Assembly: GCA_965246875.1 (NCBI GenBank) | Contig: CBDFFU010000003.1 | Coordinates: 620,001-684,000, forward strand | Direction of reading: 5' to 3' | DNA length: 64,000 bases | DNA from: DASWYT01 sp965246875 | Lineage (GTDB): Bacteria; Pseudomonadota; Alphaproteobacteria; Micavibrionales; SZUA-601 | In this document: one piece after another, positions 45,138 to 53,771 of the stretch | Position numbering within the stretch: the stretch's first letter is position 1 | How the letters are laid out: each line of letters starts with the position of its first letter | The notes under the pieces: model-generated | Databases searched by the model: none | What the model saw: the letters and a program-made list of their open reading frames with translations, nothing else | Told to the model about the DNA's origin: nothing | Made by a program: the position numbers and the translations under genes

Positions 45138-45569
45138 ATGTCTGCAACTTTATCATTAAAATTAAAAAATATGGCACCCATCCAATTATGGAGCCATGTT
45201 TCACTTTGGGTTGTTATTCCAGTTTTATCAGCTCTCAATCAGGCTTGCCTGAAACTATTGGCGTCTCGTATGGCGGTTACTGATTTTGGCAGGCAATGGC
45301 TACAAAGCTTTATTCAACAGCCTTTGATATGGGGCGTCATTATATGTGAAGGGTTGGCCTTTGTCTTATGGCTGGACGTTTTATCTAAAACCAGCATGAG
45401 CAAAGCGACGCCATTAACGGCTGGCTCTTATATTCTCATTCTGTTGCTGGGTTGGACGGTCTTTCATGAGAACATAAATGCAATAGCAGTTGTGGGTTGT
45501 CTTTTTATTTTACTCGGGATGATACTAATCGGCTGTTCATCTCCTCATAGTGCAGGAGAGAAGCTGTGA
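45138..45569 (+). CDS. SMR/EamA-like small transporter, second of two
   Basis: A 143-residue protein with four predicted helices: LNQACLKLLASRMAV after helix 1, then LWLDVLSKTSMSKATPL and ILLLGWTVFHENINAIAVVG. It pairs logically with the 114-residue transporter in this operon, resembling ArnE/ArnF-type heterodimers. The ATG at 45138 lies 1 bp after the acyltransferase stop; longer frames upstream overlap it. Its stop overlaps the mlaA GTG start. Confidence 0.75.
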   Translation: MSATLSLKLKNMAPIQLWSHVSLWVVIPVLSALNQACLKLLASRMAVTDFGRQWLQSFIQQPLIWGVIICEGLAFVLWLDVLSKTSMSKATPLTAGSYILILLLGWTVFHENINAIAVVGCLFILLGMILIGCSSPHSAGEKL

Positions 45570-46249
45570 GATATCTTATACCGATCCTCTTTTTTCTGTC
45601 GGTAACCGGTTGTGCATCCGTATCACAGACAGCTCATCCGGATGAATTTTCTGATCCGTTTGCAGTTCAAGACCCAATAGAACCTGTCAATCAAGGTATC
45701 TTTGCATTTAATTTAAAAGCCGACACCTATGTCATGAAGCCGTTTGCCAGCACATATCATTATATTCCGGAATGGGGTCGAAATGGGGTTGCCAATTTTC
45801 TGACCAACTTGACCGAGCCATCAAATTTTGTAAATGGAATTTTACAGCTTGATCCACGCGTTACTCTGACATCGTTTTGGCGGTTCATGATCAATACAAC
45901 TTTTGGTTTTGTAGGCTTGCGTGATTTTGCCGCCACACAAGGTTTGAAATATCAAGATCAAAATTTTGGTAAAACATTGCAGCGCTACGGGCTGGCGAGC
46001 GGTCCGTATCTCGTCGTGCCTCTGTTAGGGCCTTCGAATGTGCGCAATACATCTGGTGAAATCGTCGACCTTTTTATTGATCCAGTAGGCTGGCTTTTCA
46101 CAACCCCTGAGTCGGTTATCCAAACAGTTGTTAGCGGTATTTCAACCCGCGACGCGGATGCAGCCATTATCGACCAACTTTACTATCAATCCCTCGATCC
46201 ATATGTCGCAACCCGTGCGGCTTATCTGCAAAATCAAGCCTTTCAATAA
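45566..46249 (+). CDS. mlaA: MlaA (VacJ) family outer-membrane lipoprotein
   Basis: A 227-residue lipoprotein that forms the outer-membrane channel for phospholipid transport in the Mla system. A GTG start overlaps the transporter stop by 4 bp. The lipobox is SVTGC, followed by DPIEPVNQGIFAFNLKADTY, the conserved NFLTNLTEPSNFVNGILQ, and LGPSNVRNTSGEIVDLFIDP. No mlaB, D, E or F is in the window, so the protein appears to serve this operon's own product or to partner with a distant Mla ABC complex. Confidence 0.92.
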   Translation: MRYLIPILFFLSVTGCASVSQTAHPDEFSDPFAVQDPIEPVNQGIFAFNLKADTYVMKPFASTYHYIPEWGRNGVANFLTNLTEPSNFVNGILQLDPRVTLTSFWRFMINTTFGFVGLRDFAATQGLKYQDQNFGKTLQRYGLASGPYLVVPLLGPSNVRNTSGEIVDLFIDPVGWLFTTPESVIQTVVSGISTRDADAAIIDQLYYQSLDPYVATRAAYLQNQAFQ

Positions 46250-46261
46250 CAGGAGACTCTC

Positions 46262-46858
46262 ATGAACTATCGTTTAACAACTTTTATCACACTGATAGCA
46301 CTTTCAGCTACAGGACCTGCTCTGGCCGCAAGTTCCTCGTGCGAAACATTCGCATCCGACATGTCAAAACATGTCGTCGATGTTTTCCATGATAAAGATA
46401 TGCCAGAGGATAAAAAAATTACAACGCTTACAAATCTTTTTGAAACGGCAGTCGATACGGACTGGATCGGTCGGTTTGTTTTAGGGCGGTATTGGAAGGC
46501 GGCAACACCTGGACAACAGAAAGAATATTTATCTGTTTACAAAGACTATGTTGCGAATGCCTACGTCTCTAAGTTCCATGACGATAACGGACTCAGTGTT
46601 GATGCAATCAAAATAACGTCTTTGACAAACACACAGCCAGGCCAATATGCTGCGCAATCGCTTATCATCCGCAAAGGTGAAGAGGATGTGCATGTTGATT
46701 ATCTTCTTAATCAGTCAGATGACTTCTGTCACATTCACGACATCAAAGTCGAAGGTGTCAGTCTTTTGGTGAGCCAGCGTTCAGAATTCCAGTCATTAGC
46801 CGAACGATCGGGTATTCGAGGTGTTATTGCAGCGATGAAGAAACAATTGTCGGTATAA
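46262..46858 (+). CDS. mlaC: MlaC/Ttg2D family periplasmic lipid-binding protein
   Basis: A 198-residue exported protein (signal peptide about 1-22, cleaved after ALAA) of the MlaC/Ttg2D/HpnM family, shuttling phospholipid or hopanoid-like lipid across the periplasm. Family segments are DTDWIGRFVLGRYWKAATPG, EYLSVYKDYVANAYVSKF and HIHDIKVEGVSLLVSQRSEF. Last gene of the nine-gene operon, 12 bp after mlaA. Its presence ties the enzymatic genes to envelope lipid traffic. Confidence 0.92.
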   Translation: MNYRLTTFITLIALSATGPALAASSSCETFASDMSKHVVDVFHDKDMPEDKKITTLTNLFETAVDTDWIGRFVLGRYWKAATPGQQKEYLSVYKDYVANAYVSKFHDDNGLSVDAIKITSLTNTQPGQYAAQSLIIRKGEEDVHVDYLLNQSDDFCHIHDIKVEGVSLLVSQRSEFQSLAERSGIRGVIAAMKKQLSV

Positions 46859-46974
46859 TCAGTTTGGCATCAGTTTCGGTTCAGCTGATTTTGACGTTTG
46901 TCCTATACTCTATAAGAAGTCGTGCACCGAATGTGTAACGTTTTCAACCATAATAGAACAGAAAGTGTCTCTTC

Positions 46975-47148
46975 ATGCCTGTTTCCGACATCCAACAATC
47001 ACCAGCCTTTATTCAGGCACTGCCAAAACCGCCCTCAAAAAGACCTAGTGATAGGGATTCAGCAGCTGTCGAGGCGGCTGAAAGTGCTACCACGAAACAG
47101 GCTGAGGCTGCTACAGATAAATCCAAGCAATTGGATATAACCGCTTAA
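46975..47148 (+). CDS. Small hydrophilic protein, unknown
   Basis: A 57-residue open frame (PVSDIQQSPAFIQALPKPPS at the start, Ala/Glu/Lys-rich end EAAESATTKQAEAATDKSK). Composition is protein-like and low-complexity, and a hairpin follows at 47165, but no family is recognised. An overlapping longer frame in another register has poor composition. Moderate to low support. Confidence 0.4.
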   Translation: MPVSDIQQSPAFIQALPKPPSKRPSDRDSAAVEAAESATTKQAEAATDKSKQLDITA

Positions 47149-47164
47149 CGCAGTTAGAAAAGAA

Positions 47165-47199
47165 TTTAGGGCCCATATATACTCTGTATGGGTCCTAAA
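47165..47199. terminator. Strong hairpin, probable bidirectional terminator
   Basis: A 13-bp stem, TTTAGGGCCCATA with TATGGGTCCTAAA (one G-T pair), and a 9-base loop. It lies between the rightward small gene and the leftward cytochrome gene. There is no long T-run, so termination strength is uncertain. The rest of 47149-47334 shows no gene. Confidence 0.55.
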
Positions 47200-47334
47200 G
47201 ACTCTAAATTAATCCTAATTGGAAATATAAATATTAAGCAGTGCAGAGAGTGCTCTTAATTGATTATATAAGCCTATATTTATAGCTTACTTATTGTTTA
47301 TATCTTATTTAAAGCGATTTTGGGTCATTATTAA

Positions 47335-47877
47335 TTAAATCATTTTTTTCCAGATTGGATCTTTTTTAAATAAAGAATGAAACAAAACGCCACCTATATG
47401 TAGACCGATCAAGCCAGTTAAAATGAATGCTCCGATAATGTGATAATCGGAAAAATGAGAAGACCATTCTCTGTTCCAGGGAATAAGGGAAGGCATGGTC
47501 AAGCCGCCTAAATGGTATGGTGTATCCCGTGCAGAGATTAACAACCAGCCGGTTAAAGGCATATATAGGAAAAAAAGATAAAACAATCCATGAACAATTT
47601 TAGCTAAAATGATTGCCCATCTTTCACCGGTTATTTTGGGAGCTACGTATGACAAACGAGCGACGATTCGAAGAGGTACTAAAACGAATAAAATTATAAA
47701 GCCGAGTGTTTTATGACATAGCATCATCGTAGAAGAAAATTCAGAAGGAGCAAATTCTTTACCCCAACCTAAAGCCAACATACACAAAATCGAAAATGCC
47801 ATGAGCCAGTGCAATGACCGACTCATGGCTGAATATCGAGTGACCTCGGTCGTCGGTATGTAATTTTTAAAATTCAT
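47335..47877 (-). CDS. Cytochrome b561 family membrane protein
   Basis: A 180-residue, four-helix di-heme b-type cytochrome. Heme-ligand histidines lie in RSLHWLMAFSI, LCHKTLGFIILF, KIVHGLFYLFF and IGLHIGGVLFHSLF. It transfers electrons across the inner membrane, typically from quinol or to superoxide (CybB-like). The start overlaps the stop of the truncated outer-membrane protein gene by 11 bp, so the two formed an operon before IS copy 3 removed its 5' part; its expression may now depend on an IS-borne or internal promoter. Confidence 0.92.
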   Translation of the reverse strand: MNFKNYIPTTEVTRYSAMSRSLHWLMAFSILCMLALGWGKEFAPSEFSSTMMLCHKTLGFIILFVLVPLRIVARLSYVAPKITGERWAIILAKIVHGLFYLFFLYMPLTGWLLISARDTPYHLGGLTMPSLIPWNREWSSHFSDYHIIGAFILTGLIGLHIGGVLFHSLFKKDPIWKKMI

Positions 47878-48527
47878 ATTCTAAATTTACTTTAGCTGTA
47901 ACGTCAGGTGAACTTTGGGACATACCCACCAGTACACCTGTGTTATATTTGATACTTCCTAATTTTCCTTCTACGACTGGGCCTAACAAATGTTGTTGAT
48001 CATTATAGGGAACAGAATGATTAATTGTCCCTAAATCAGCATAATACTCTATGCCAGGTTGGAATTTAGCATTGTATAGATATTTTGTTTGTGCCGCAAA
48101 ACCAACGTCAAGACCCGGCGTACGATTACTACCTATTTCTTTGCTAGCAATGAAGTTAGCAGTATTGGTAAAATCACCAATTTGTTTGCTGAGCAGAATC
48201 TTAGCTTCTACATTATTAGGATCGCCTGCATTAAGAGCTTGCTCATATTCTAGGTAAAAACCGGTGTCAATAAAATTTTGACCTGGTTTGAATGGAGCAA
48301 AGATATTCTCAAATTTTAAATGCGAAACATCAAACGATCCACCATTTTGTTTCTCACCTTCAGCACTTACTTCAGTTTGCCACCAATCGTTGACACCATA
48401 CTCAACGCCCGCAACTTCACTAATATATTTATTTTGTTCACGTCGATGATCATAGGTATAGTTTGTATCCGATTCGATACCAACTTCTCCTTTATCAATG
48501 GCAGGAGCGTAGACTTGATAGTAATCT
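47867..48527 (-). pseudogene. Outer-membrane beta-barrel protein, 5' end removed by IS copy 3
   Basis: About 219 codons are open from the IS boundary to the TAA at 47867-47869. The product has many short aromatic-flanked strands (EVGIESDTNYTYDHRRE, NQNFIDTGFYLEYEQAL-like segments) and ends KVNLEYEF with a terminal Phe, the barrel signature recognised by BAM. Signal peptide and N-terminus are gone, so it cannot be exported. Family not recognised. Confidence 0.75.
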
Positions 48528-48556
48528 TGGTCAACCCCCGATATTGAGTCCAGGTT

Positions 48557-49432
48557 TTAAGTTACAGTTTGGAGCAGCTGCAGCATCATGGCGGGGGCTG
48601 GAGCGTAAGCGGAAGCCCCTGCCATGATGCAAGCATGCGTTCTGGCCAGTGGAGCGGGTGGCCTATAGCCCAGCGACGTGTGCGGGCGGATATGGTTGTA
48701 ATGATGCCGCCACTGCTCCAAGATCACCTGGGCTTCTTTCAGCGTGTAAAACGTCTCCGCATTCAGGCATTCGTCCCGCAGCCTTGCGTTGAAGCTCTCA
48801 TTATAACCATTCTCCCACGGGCTGCCTGGCTCGATATACAGTGTTTTGACGTGTAGCTTTGGTAGCCAGTCCTTGATCGATCTGGCCGTAAACTCCGACC
48901 CGTTATCCGAACGGATATGATCAGGAATGCCTTTGCTCACAAACAGATCCGTCAGCACAGCCATGATGTCATCCGCCTTCAAGCTGTAACCCGTCCGCAA
49001 AGCCAGGCATTCCCGCGTGTACTCATCGATCACCGTCAGTGTGCGGATCTTGGTGCCGTCCTTGAGCCGGTCCGCTACAAAGTCATACGCCCACACATGG
49101 TTCTGCCAACACGGTCTAAGTCGGATGCATGAACCGTCATTCAGATAGAGACGACCTTTCTTCTTATGCCGTTGCGGTACCTTCAGCCCCTCTCGCCGCC
49201 AGATGCGCTCCACACGTTTGTGATTAACCACCCAGCCTTGAACCCGCAGCAACGCCGTGATGCGTTTGTAACCGTAACGACCATAACGCGCCGCAAGTTT
49301 TATAATGTCCGCCGTCAGCGCTTCTTCGTCACGCGCTCGCTTAAGAGGCCTGCGCTGCAAGCCGCGGCTCTGCCCCAACGCCTTGCACGCCCGTCGTTCC
49401 GTAATTCCCAGCTTCTGCTGCACATAAACCAC
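48557..49432 (-). CDS. IS3-family transposase OrfB (copy 3)
   Basis: A 291-residue DDE integrase-type subunit with the same protein sequence as copies 1 and 2. Read as the -1 frameshift fusion with OrfA. Confidence 0.92.
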   Translation of the reverse strand: MVYVQQKLGITERRACKALGQSRGLQRRPLKRARDEEALTADIIKLAARYGRYGYKRITALLRVQGWVVNHKRVERIWRREGLKVPQRHKKKGRLYLNDGSCIRLRPCWQNHVWAYDFVADRLKDGTKIRTLTVIDEYTRECLALRTGYSLKADDIMAVLTDLFVSKGIPDHIRSDNGSEFTARSIKDWLPKLHVKTLYIEPGSPWENGYNESFNARLRDECLNAETFYTLKEAQVILEQWRHHYNHIRPHTSLGYRPPAPLARTHACIMAGASAYAPAPAMMLQLLQTVT

Positions 49433-49458
49433 AGCCTCCCGGCGACGCTCAGGACTGG

Positions 49459-49737
49459 TTAGAACTTTCCCGTCGATACTTCCTTCAAAATCAGATTATC
49501 CAAAGTCAGGTCGGCGACAGCACGTTTCAGCCGCCCATTCTCTATCTCAAGATCCTTCAAGCGCCGCGCCTGATCCACACCCAGACCGCCGTATTCTTTC
49601 CGCCAGCGGTAATACGTATTCCCCGTCACAGCCAACGCACGCAACACATCTTCCATCCGCTTGCCCTGGCCAATCATCACCTCAGCCTGCCGCAAATAGC
49701 CTATAATCTGCTCCGCCGTAAACCTCCGCCGTGACAT
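49459..49737 (-). CDS. IS3-family transposase OrfA (copy 3)
   Basis: A 92-residue helix-turn-helix subunit with the same protein sequence as copies 1 and 2. The slippery GGGAAAG heptamer lies just before its stop. Confidence 0.92.
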   Translation of the reverse strand: MSRRRFTAEQIIGYLRQAEVMIGQGKRMEDVLRALAVTGNTYYRWRKEYGGLGVDQARRLKDLEIENGRLKRAVADLTLDNLILKEVSTGKF

Positions 49738-49815
49738 GCAAAACCCTCCCGCTAGATGTCCACATCATACCAAGAATAACTCTCGGCTTGGACTCATTTA
49801 TAGGGGGCGGACCAC

Positions 49816-50772
49816 CAGCGTGCGAAAGTATGGGAGCTAAAGAAAAAAAGTCGCCTAATTGAATCTCTCATTCTAAACCTACCGATACCACCATGTTTCT
49901 TAGCAGAAGACGAAGATGGAATACGGGTAGTGGTAGATGGACAGCAACGGTTAAGTGCGGTTGACGACTTTTATCACGGAAGATATGCATTAGAAGATCT
50001 TGAAGTACTCAAAGATTTGAATGGAAAAACCTGGAAAGAACTACCTCCTAAAATGGATAGGAAAATTCTTCAACGAGTTATCCGAACACTGATAATTTCA
50101 TCTCATACACATCCTGATTTACGTTTTATTATTTTTGAGCGTTTGAATACCGGCGCCACTCCGCTATTAGACCAAGAAATTCGTAATGCTGTATTAGGTG
50201 GATCATTTAATGATCTCCTTGAGGAGTTGGTGAATACTGATCTCTTTAAGGAAATGCTCAAAATTAAAGAACTTGACTCTAGATTGCGTCATCATGAGTT
50301 GATCCTTAGGTTTTTTGCGATCAAAGCTAATGTTTCAAATTACAAGCCGCCGCTGAAACTGCTATTAACCAATCATATGCGAATTGAACGTAAGGCATCA
50401 GAGGCAAACATTAATGTAATGCGCAATGAATTTTTTCTTGGACTCAAAAATGTAAAAGAAGTCTTTGGTGTTCACGCATTCAGAAAGTTTATCTCCACAG
50501 ACGCGAAGTATTCAAGCTCTGTTAGTAAAGCGCTGTTTGATCTCCAGATGATGAGCTTATGTCAGTTACCATTAGATTTAGTCTCTACTCGTAAAGCTGA
50601 TATTGAAAATACATTCAAAGTACTATCAACTGATAGCGAGTTTTTAGAATCTTTGTCTCGCGCGACAGACCACCGATCACGATTCTACACCAGACAACGG
50701 AAGTGGTTAGATGCTCTCGAGAGCATAGGCATACGACCTCCCTTAGCAGATCAACTGCCTACCGGAGAGTAG
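49816..50772 (+). CDS. DUF262 (GmrSD-like) protein, 5' end lost at IS copy 3
   Basis: The frame is open from the IS boundary (AKVWELKKKSRLIESLILNL, then PIPPCFLAEDEDGIR) through VVVDGQQRLSA, the DUF262 catalytic-type motif, to the stop at 50772. About the first 30-40 residues of a normal DUF262 protein are missing; a GTG or ATG inside the frame (first ATG 49930) would start at the DGQQR motif itself. DUF262 domains are ParB/Srx-like nucleotide-dependent effectors of GmrSD-type restriction. It is paired with a HEPN protein 4 bp downstream. Probably inactive here. Confidence 0.82.
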   Translation, partial: QRAKVWELKKKSRLIESLILNLPIPPCFLAEDEDGIRVVVDGQQRLSAVDDFYHGRYALEDLEVLKDLNGKTWKELPPKMDRKILQRVIRTLIISSHTHPDLRFIIFERLNTGATPLLDQEIRNAVLGGSFNDLLEELVNTDLFKEMLKIKELDSRLRHHELILRFFAIKANVSNYKPPLKLLLTNHMRIERKASEANINVMRNEFFLGLKNVKEVFGVHAFRKFISTDAKYSSSVSKALFDLQMMSLCQLPLDLVSTRKADIENTFKVLSTDSEFLESLSRATDHRSRFYTRQRKWLDALESIGIRPPLADQLPTGE

Positions 50773-50776
50773 ATCA

Positions 50777-51643
50777 ATGGGCCGTTCACGCTCATGGATA
50801 GAAGCTTTTAAATTGAGAATCGAGGTTCGCAGGCTGATAGAATTTGCTGAAAAGCAGTCAGACCAGTTGCAAAAAGATCGGCCATTAAGTGACCAAGAAA
50901 ATCATCTTCGCTTAACGATGGTGGTTCTTATTGGACAATTCCAATCCTACATTGGTGATTTTCTTAACGAGCTATGTGATACACTCCCAGATACGTGGGA
51001 TACAAATTTACCTCTTTTCCAAAAGCGATATGCATTGGTTCAGCTACACCGCCGTCTTTCTTTGATCCTACAAGGGAGAGAAGAAAATGACCTAAACGAA
51101 GACAACAAGCTAGAAAAATTTAGGAAAGAAATTCTGGATTGTGCTGACTGGGTTACCAGGCCGATTGCGCTAGCCACATCAGGACATAGAGAAGACTTAC
51201 GGGGCTTCCTGAAGGATAATGGGAGCAATTCACTTGATAAAGCTATCTCTCAATTTGGAGCCAGCCAGATTAAATTTTCGGATTGGTTAGATAAAAATTT
51301 TCCACGGTACAGGGGGGCATTTGACCAATTAGATACAGTTATTCAAATACGCAATGACGTAGCTCATGGAAGAATTAAGAACCGGATTACGCTAAGAGAA
51401 GCGCGCATATATATTATCTTAGTTTATCGCTTAATGCTGAAGGCTGATGAATATCTTGAGCCATCATTCAGGTATCAAATCCTCCCTATGGCCGTGGAGA
51501 CTATATCTTTTATATCACCAAGTAACTCAGTTAATGAAACAAACTCTACAACGGGTGATAACAACACTTCTAGAGGTGTATTGCCTTCTATCCAAGCTAT
51601 GCTCAAAAATGCGGCTCAGATTTTCAAGAATGCTTTACAGTAA
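50777..51643 (+). CDS. HEPN-domain protein (RiboL-PSP-HEPN/MAE_28990-like)
   Basis: A 288-residue, mostly helical protein. The HEPN RNase motif Rx4-6H appears as RNDVAH within DTVIQIRNDVAHGRIKNRIT, followed by TLREARIYIILVYRLM, as in RiboL-PSP-type HEPN nucleases linked to DUF262 genes in defence islands. The tail from about residue 245 is Ser/Thr/Asn-rich and may be a linker. It probably cuts RNA upon activation by its partner, but the partner gene is truncated. Confidence 0.75.
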   Translation: MGRSRSWIEAFKLRIEVRRLIEFAEKQSDQLQKDRPLSDQENHLRLTMVVLIGQFQSYIGDFLNELCDTLPDTWDTNLPLFQKRYALVQLHRRLSLILQGREENDLNEDNKLEKFRKEILDCADWVTRPIALATSGHREDLRGFLKDNGSNSLDKAISQFGASQIKFSDWLDKNFPRYRGAFDQLDTVIQIRNDVAHGRIKNRITLREARIYIILVYRLMLKADEYLEPSFRYQILPMAVETISFISPSNSVNETNSTTGDNNTSRGVLPSIQAMLKNAAQIFKNALQ

Positions 51644-51750
51644 TTACTTGTGCGATTCCTCCCCTTAGATCTTAGAGATTACTCTTTGAGGTACGTTTTA
51701 GAGTCAAAGCTGTCAGGCATACTATAAGTTTATGTTATAAGAACAAAAGA

Positions 51751-51801
51751 CTGGACATCCAGCGCGAATAGAGCGTGTATGGACTTTAACGGGGGTCCAG
51801 A
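51751..51801 (+). promoter_or_regulatory. Conserved leader of recombinase module 1
   Basis: The sequence up to the DUF2924 start matches the leader of module 2 (complement of about 56401-56455): both contain CTGGAC, then GCGAAT, GAGCGTGTATGGAC and a GGGGTC box before AGAATG. In module 2 this stretch encodes a small protein tail; in module 1 the same frame has a stop in place of Trp. 51644-51750 shows nothing else. Confidence 0.55.
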
Positions 51802-52233
51802 ATGCCAAAGAAAACGGATAATATAGTTGCTCTGTCCATGCCTGAATTGCGGGAAAGATGGAGGGAATTGTGGGGGTTGGATGCGCATCGGTTTATTAGC
51901 CGGCCGATGTTGGAGAAAAGCATATTCTTTAAGCAGGTTGAGTTGGCGGGGCAGGGATTGAATCCTGAGCAGCAGATACGGCTCAAACGGCTTATCAAAC
52001 AATATAATCGTGATACGGCGTCCTTTGATCAGAAGGATACGGGGCTAAAGCCTGGTGCGCGGCTGGTGAAAATTTACCGGGGTAAGAAGCATATTATTAC
52101 CGTCAAGGATAATGGCCATTTTGATTACGGCGGGATGCATTATTCCAGCCTGTCGAAGATTGCCCTGGATATTACAGGCACGCGATGGAATGGCTGGTTG
52201 TTCTTTGGTTTGAAAAAAGAGAAACAAAAATGA
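51802..52233 (+). CDS. DUF2924 family protein, recombinase-associated (module 1)
   Basis: A 143-residue protein. The N-terminal helical region (LRERWRELWGLDAHRFISRP) precedes a small beta domain with ARLVKIYRGKKHIITVKDNG and HYSSLSKIALDITGTRWNGW, the DUF2924 signature. DUF2924 genes precede large serine recombinases in alphaproteobacterial islands. Its stop overlaps the recombinase ATG by 4 bp, so it is probably a co-translated accessory factor. Mechanism unknown. Confidence 0.88.
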   Translation: MPKKTDNIVALSMPELRERWRELWGLDAHRFISRPMLEKSIFFKQVELAGQGLNPEQQIRLKRLIKQYNRDTASFDQKDTGLKPGARLVKIYRGKKHIITVKDNGHFDYGGMHYSSLSKIALDITGTRWNGWLFFGLKKEKQK

Positions 52234-53771
52234 AAACTTCAACAAAACGCTGTGCCATCTATACCCGTAAATCGACTGAGGAGGGTCTTGAAAAAGAGTT
52301 CAATTCTCTTGATGCACAGCGTGAAGCATGTGTGGCCTATATTACCAGTCAGAAATCAGAAGGCTGGTCACTAGTTAAAACACATTATGACGATGGAGGT
52401 TTTACGGGTGGCAATATGGATCGCCCAGCACTTAAACAATTGATTGATGATATCAAAAATAAGAAGATTGATATTATCGTTGTTTACAAAATAGACCGGC
52501 TGACACGATCACTGATGGATTTTGCTAAATTGGTCGAAGTGTTTGATCAACATGAAGTAACCTTTGTTAGCGTCACCCAGTCGTTCAATACGACGACATC
52601 GATGGGCCGGCTAACATTGAATGTTCTTTTATCATTTGCACAGTTTGAGCGTGAGGTGATTAGCGAACGTGTTCGAGACAAGATTGCGGCTAGCAAGCAA
52701 AAAGGTATGTGGATGGGCGGTAATATACCGCTTGGTTATGATGTTGAAGAGCGCAAGTTGATCATTAATAAAGACGAGGCGAAAATTGTAAAATTGATCT
52801 ATGATTATTACTTAAAGATCGGCAGTGTTTTTGAACTCAAAGATTATTTAGATAAAAATAATATTAAAAGTAAGAGCCGAAAGATGGGCGAAGACGTTAA
52901 ATGTGGCGTATCGTTCAGCCGAGGCGCTTTATACTCCATTTTGCGCAATCCTGTTTACATTGGAAAAACACGTCATAAAGGTAAGATTTATGAAGGACAG
53001 CATGAAGCGTTACTTAATCAATCTACGTGGGATCAAGTTCAAACAAAATTGACAGATAAAGCCGTTAACCCGCGTAGCATGCGCTATGATAAAATTGATG
53101 TGCTATTGAAGGGTAAGATATTTGATTGTGAAGGTAATCGTTACAGCCCATCCTTTACGACTAAGAATGACAGGCGATACCGTTATTATACCAGCCAAAA
53201 TTTATTGCAAAATAGAGAACACCCAAAACACATCATTGCACGTATCCCAGCGGATAGCTTTGAAAATATGATTGTCCGAACTATTACTGATTTGCTCAAG
53301 GGTGACAAAATAATTGAAATATTAAACATCAAAGAAAGTAATCAAATAAATGCTAACTGGTTAGTTAAACGAGAAGGCCAAATTGAAATAAGTGAAATCA
53401 TGAAGTCAGTGAAACAAACAATTGTTCATGAAGACAAGATTATTCTAAACTTTAATTGGCCAGCGCTTGTGAAGACGTTATCCAATCATCTTGACGTTGA
53501 ATTTTCAGCGCCCGAAAAGCATACCTATAGCTACACTATTCCGTTCAGCACGAGACGTGCCGAAAAAGGTGCGCTGATCATTCAACCGAAAGCCAAAGAA
53601 GAAAAAGACGATCCGTTTGCTAAGACGCCGCTTGAATTGAAAAATTGGGTGCGCGGCATTGTGTGGCGGGATGAATTTTTTAAAGGCACGATGATTGCCG
53701 ATATTGCCAAGCGGGAGAAGATGGATCCGCGTTATGTGGGACGGCTGATTGATGCCAGTTTGAACGTCTAA
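52230..53771 (+). CDS. Large serine recombinase (module 1)
   Basis: A 513-residue site-specific recombinase. Catalytic resolvase domain: nucleophile Ser in CAIYTRKSTEEG, Arg-rich VYKIDRLTRSLMDF and the long helix SFAQFEREVISERVRDK. A Recombinase (PF07508-like) domain follows (GVSFSRGALYSILRNPVYIG) and then a C-terminal DNA-binding-like region ending DPRYVGRLIDASLNV. The ATG at 52230 is chosen for its ATGA overlap with DUF2924; an earlier in-frame ATG (52185) is inside that gene. Points toward tRNA-Arg, with a repeat array immediately downstream. Confidence 0.93.
   Translation: MKTSTKRCAIYTRKSTEEGLEKEFNSLDAQREACVAYITSQKSEGWSLVKTHYDDGGFTGGNMDRPALKQLIDDIKNKKIDIIVVYKIDRLTRSLMDFAKLVEVFDQHEVTFVSVTQSFNTTTSMGRLTLNVLLSFAQFEREVISERVRDKIAASKQKGMWMGGNIPLGYDVEERKLIINKDEAKIVKLIYDYYLKIGSVFELKDYLDKNNIKSKSRKMGEDVKCGVSFSRGALYSILRNPVYIGKTRHKGKIYEGQHEALLNQSTWDQVQTKLTDKAVNPRSMRYDKIDVLLKGKIFDCEGNRYSPSFTTKNDRRYRYYTSQNLLQNREHPKHIIARIPADSFENMIVRTITDLLKGDKIIEILNIKESNQINANWLVKREGQIEISEIMKSVKQTIVHEDKIILNFNWPALVKTLSNHLDVEFSAPEKHTYSYTIPFSTRRAEKGALIIQPKAKEEKDDPFAKTPLELKNWVRGIVWRDEFFKGTMIADIAKREKMDPRYVGRLIDASLNV

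Larger units (their letters stand above)
48528..49814 (-). mobile_element. IS3-family insertion sequence, copy 3 (1287 bp, inverted)
   Basis: Identical in length and proteins to the other copies but on the opposite strand. Plus-strand flanks are ..gtaatct on the left and ccagcg.. on the right, with no target duplication. Both neighbours, a leftward beta-barrel gene and a rightward DUF262 gene, have lost their 5' ends at the junction, so sequence between two divergent genes has been replaced. Confidence 0.93.

Noticed and set aside
46922..47140. 72-codon plus-strand frame
   Set aside because: Composition is implausible (Arg/Cys/His-rich) and it overlaps the more protein-like 57-codon frame at 46975.
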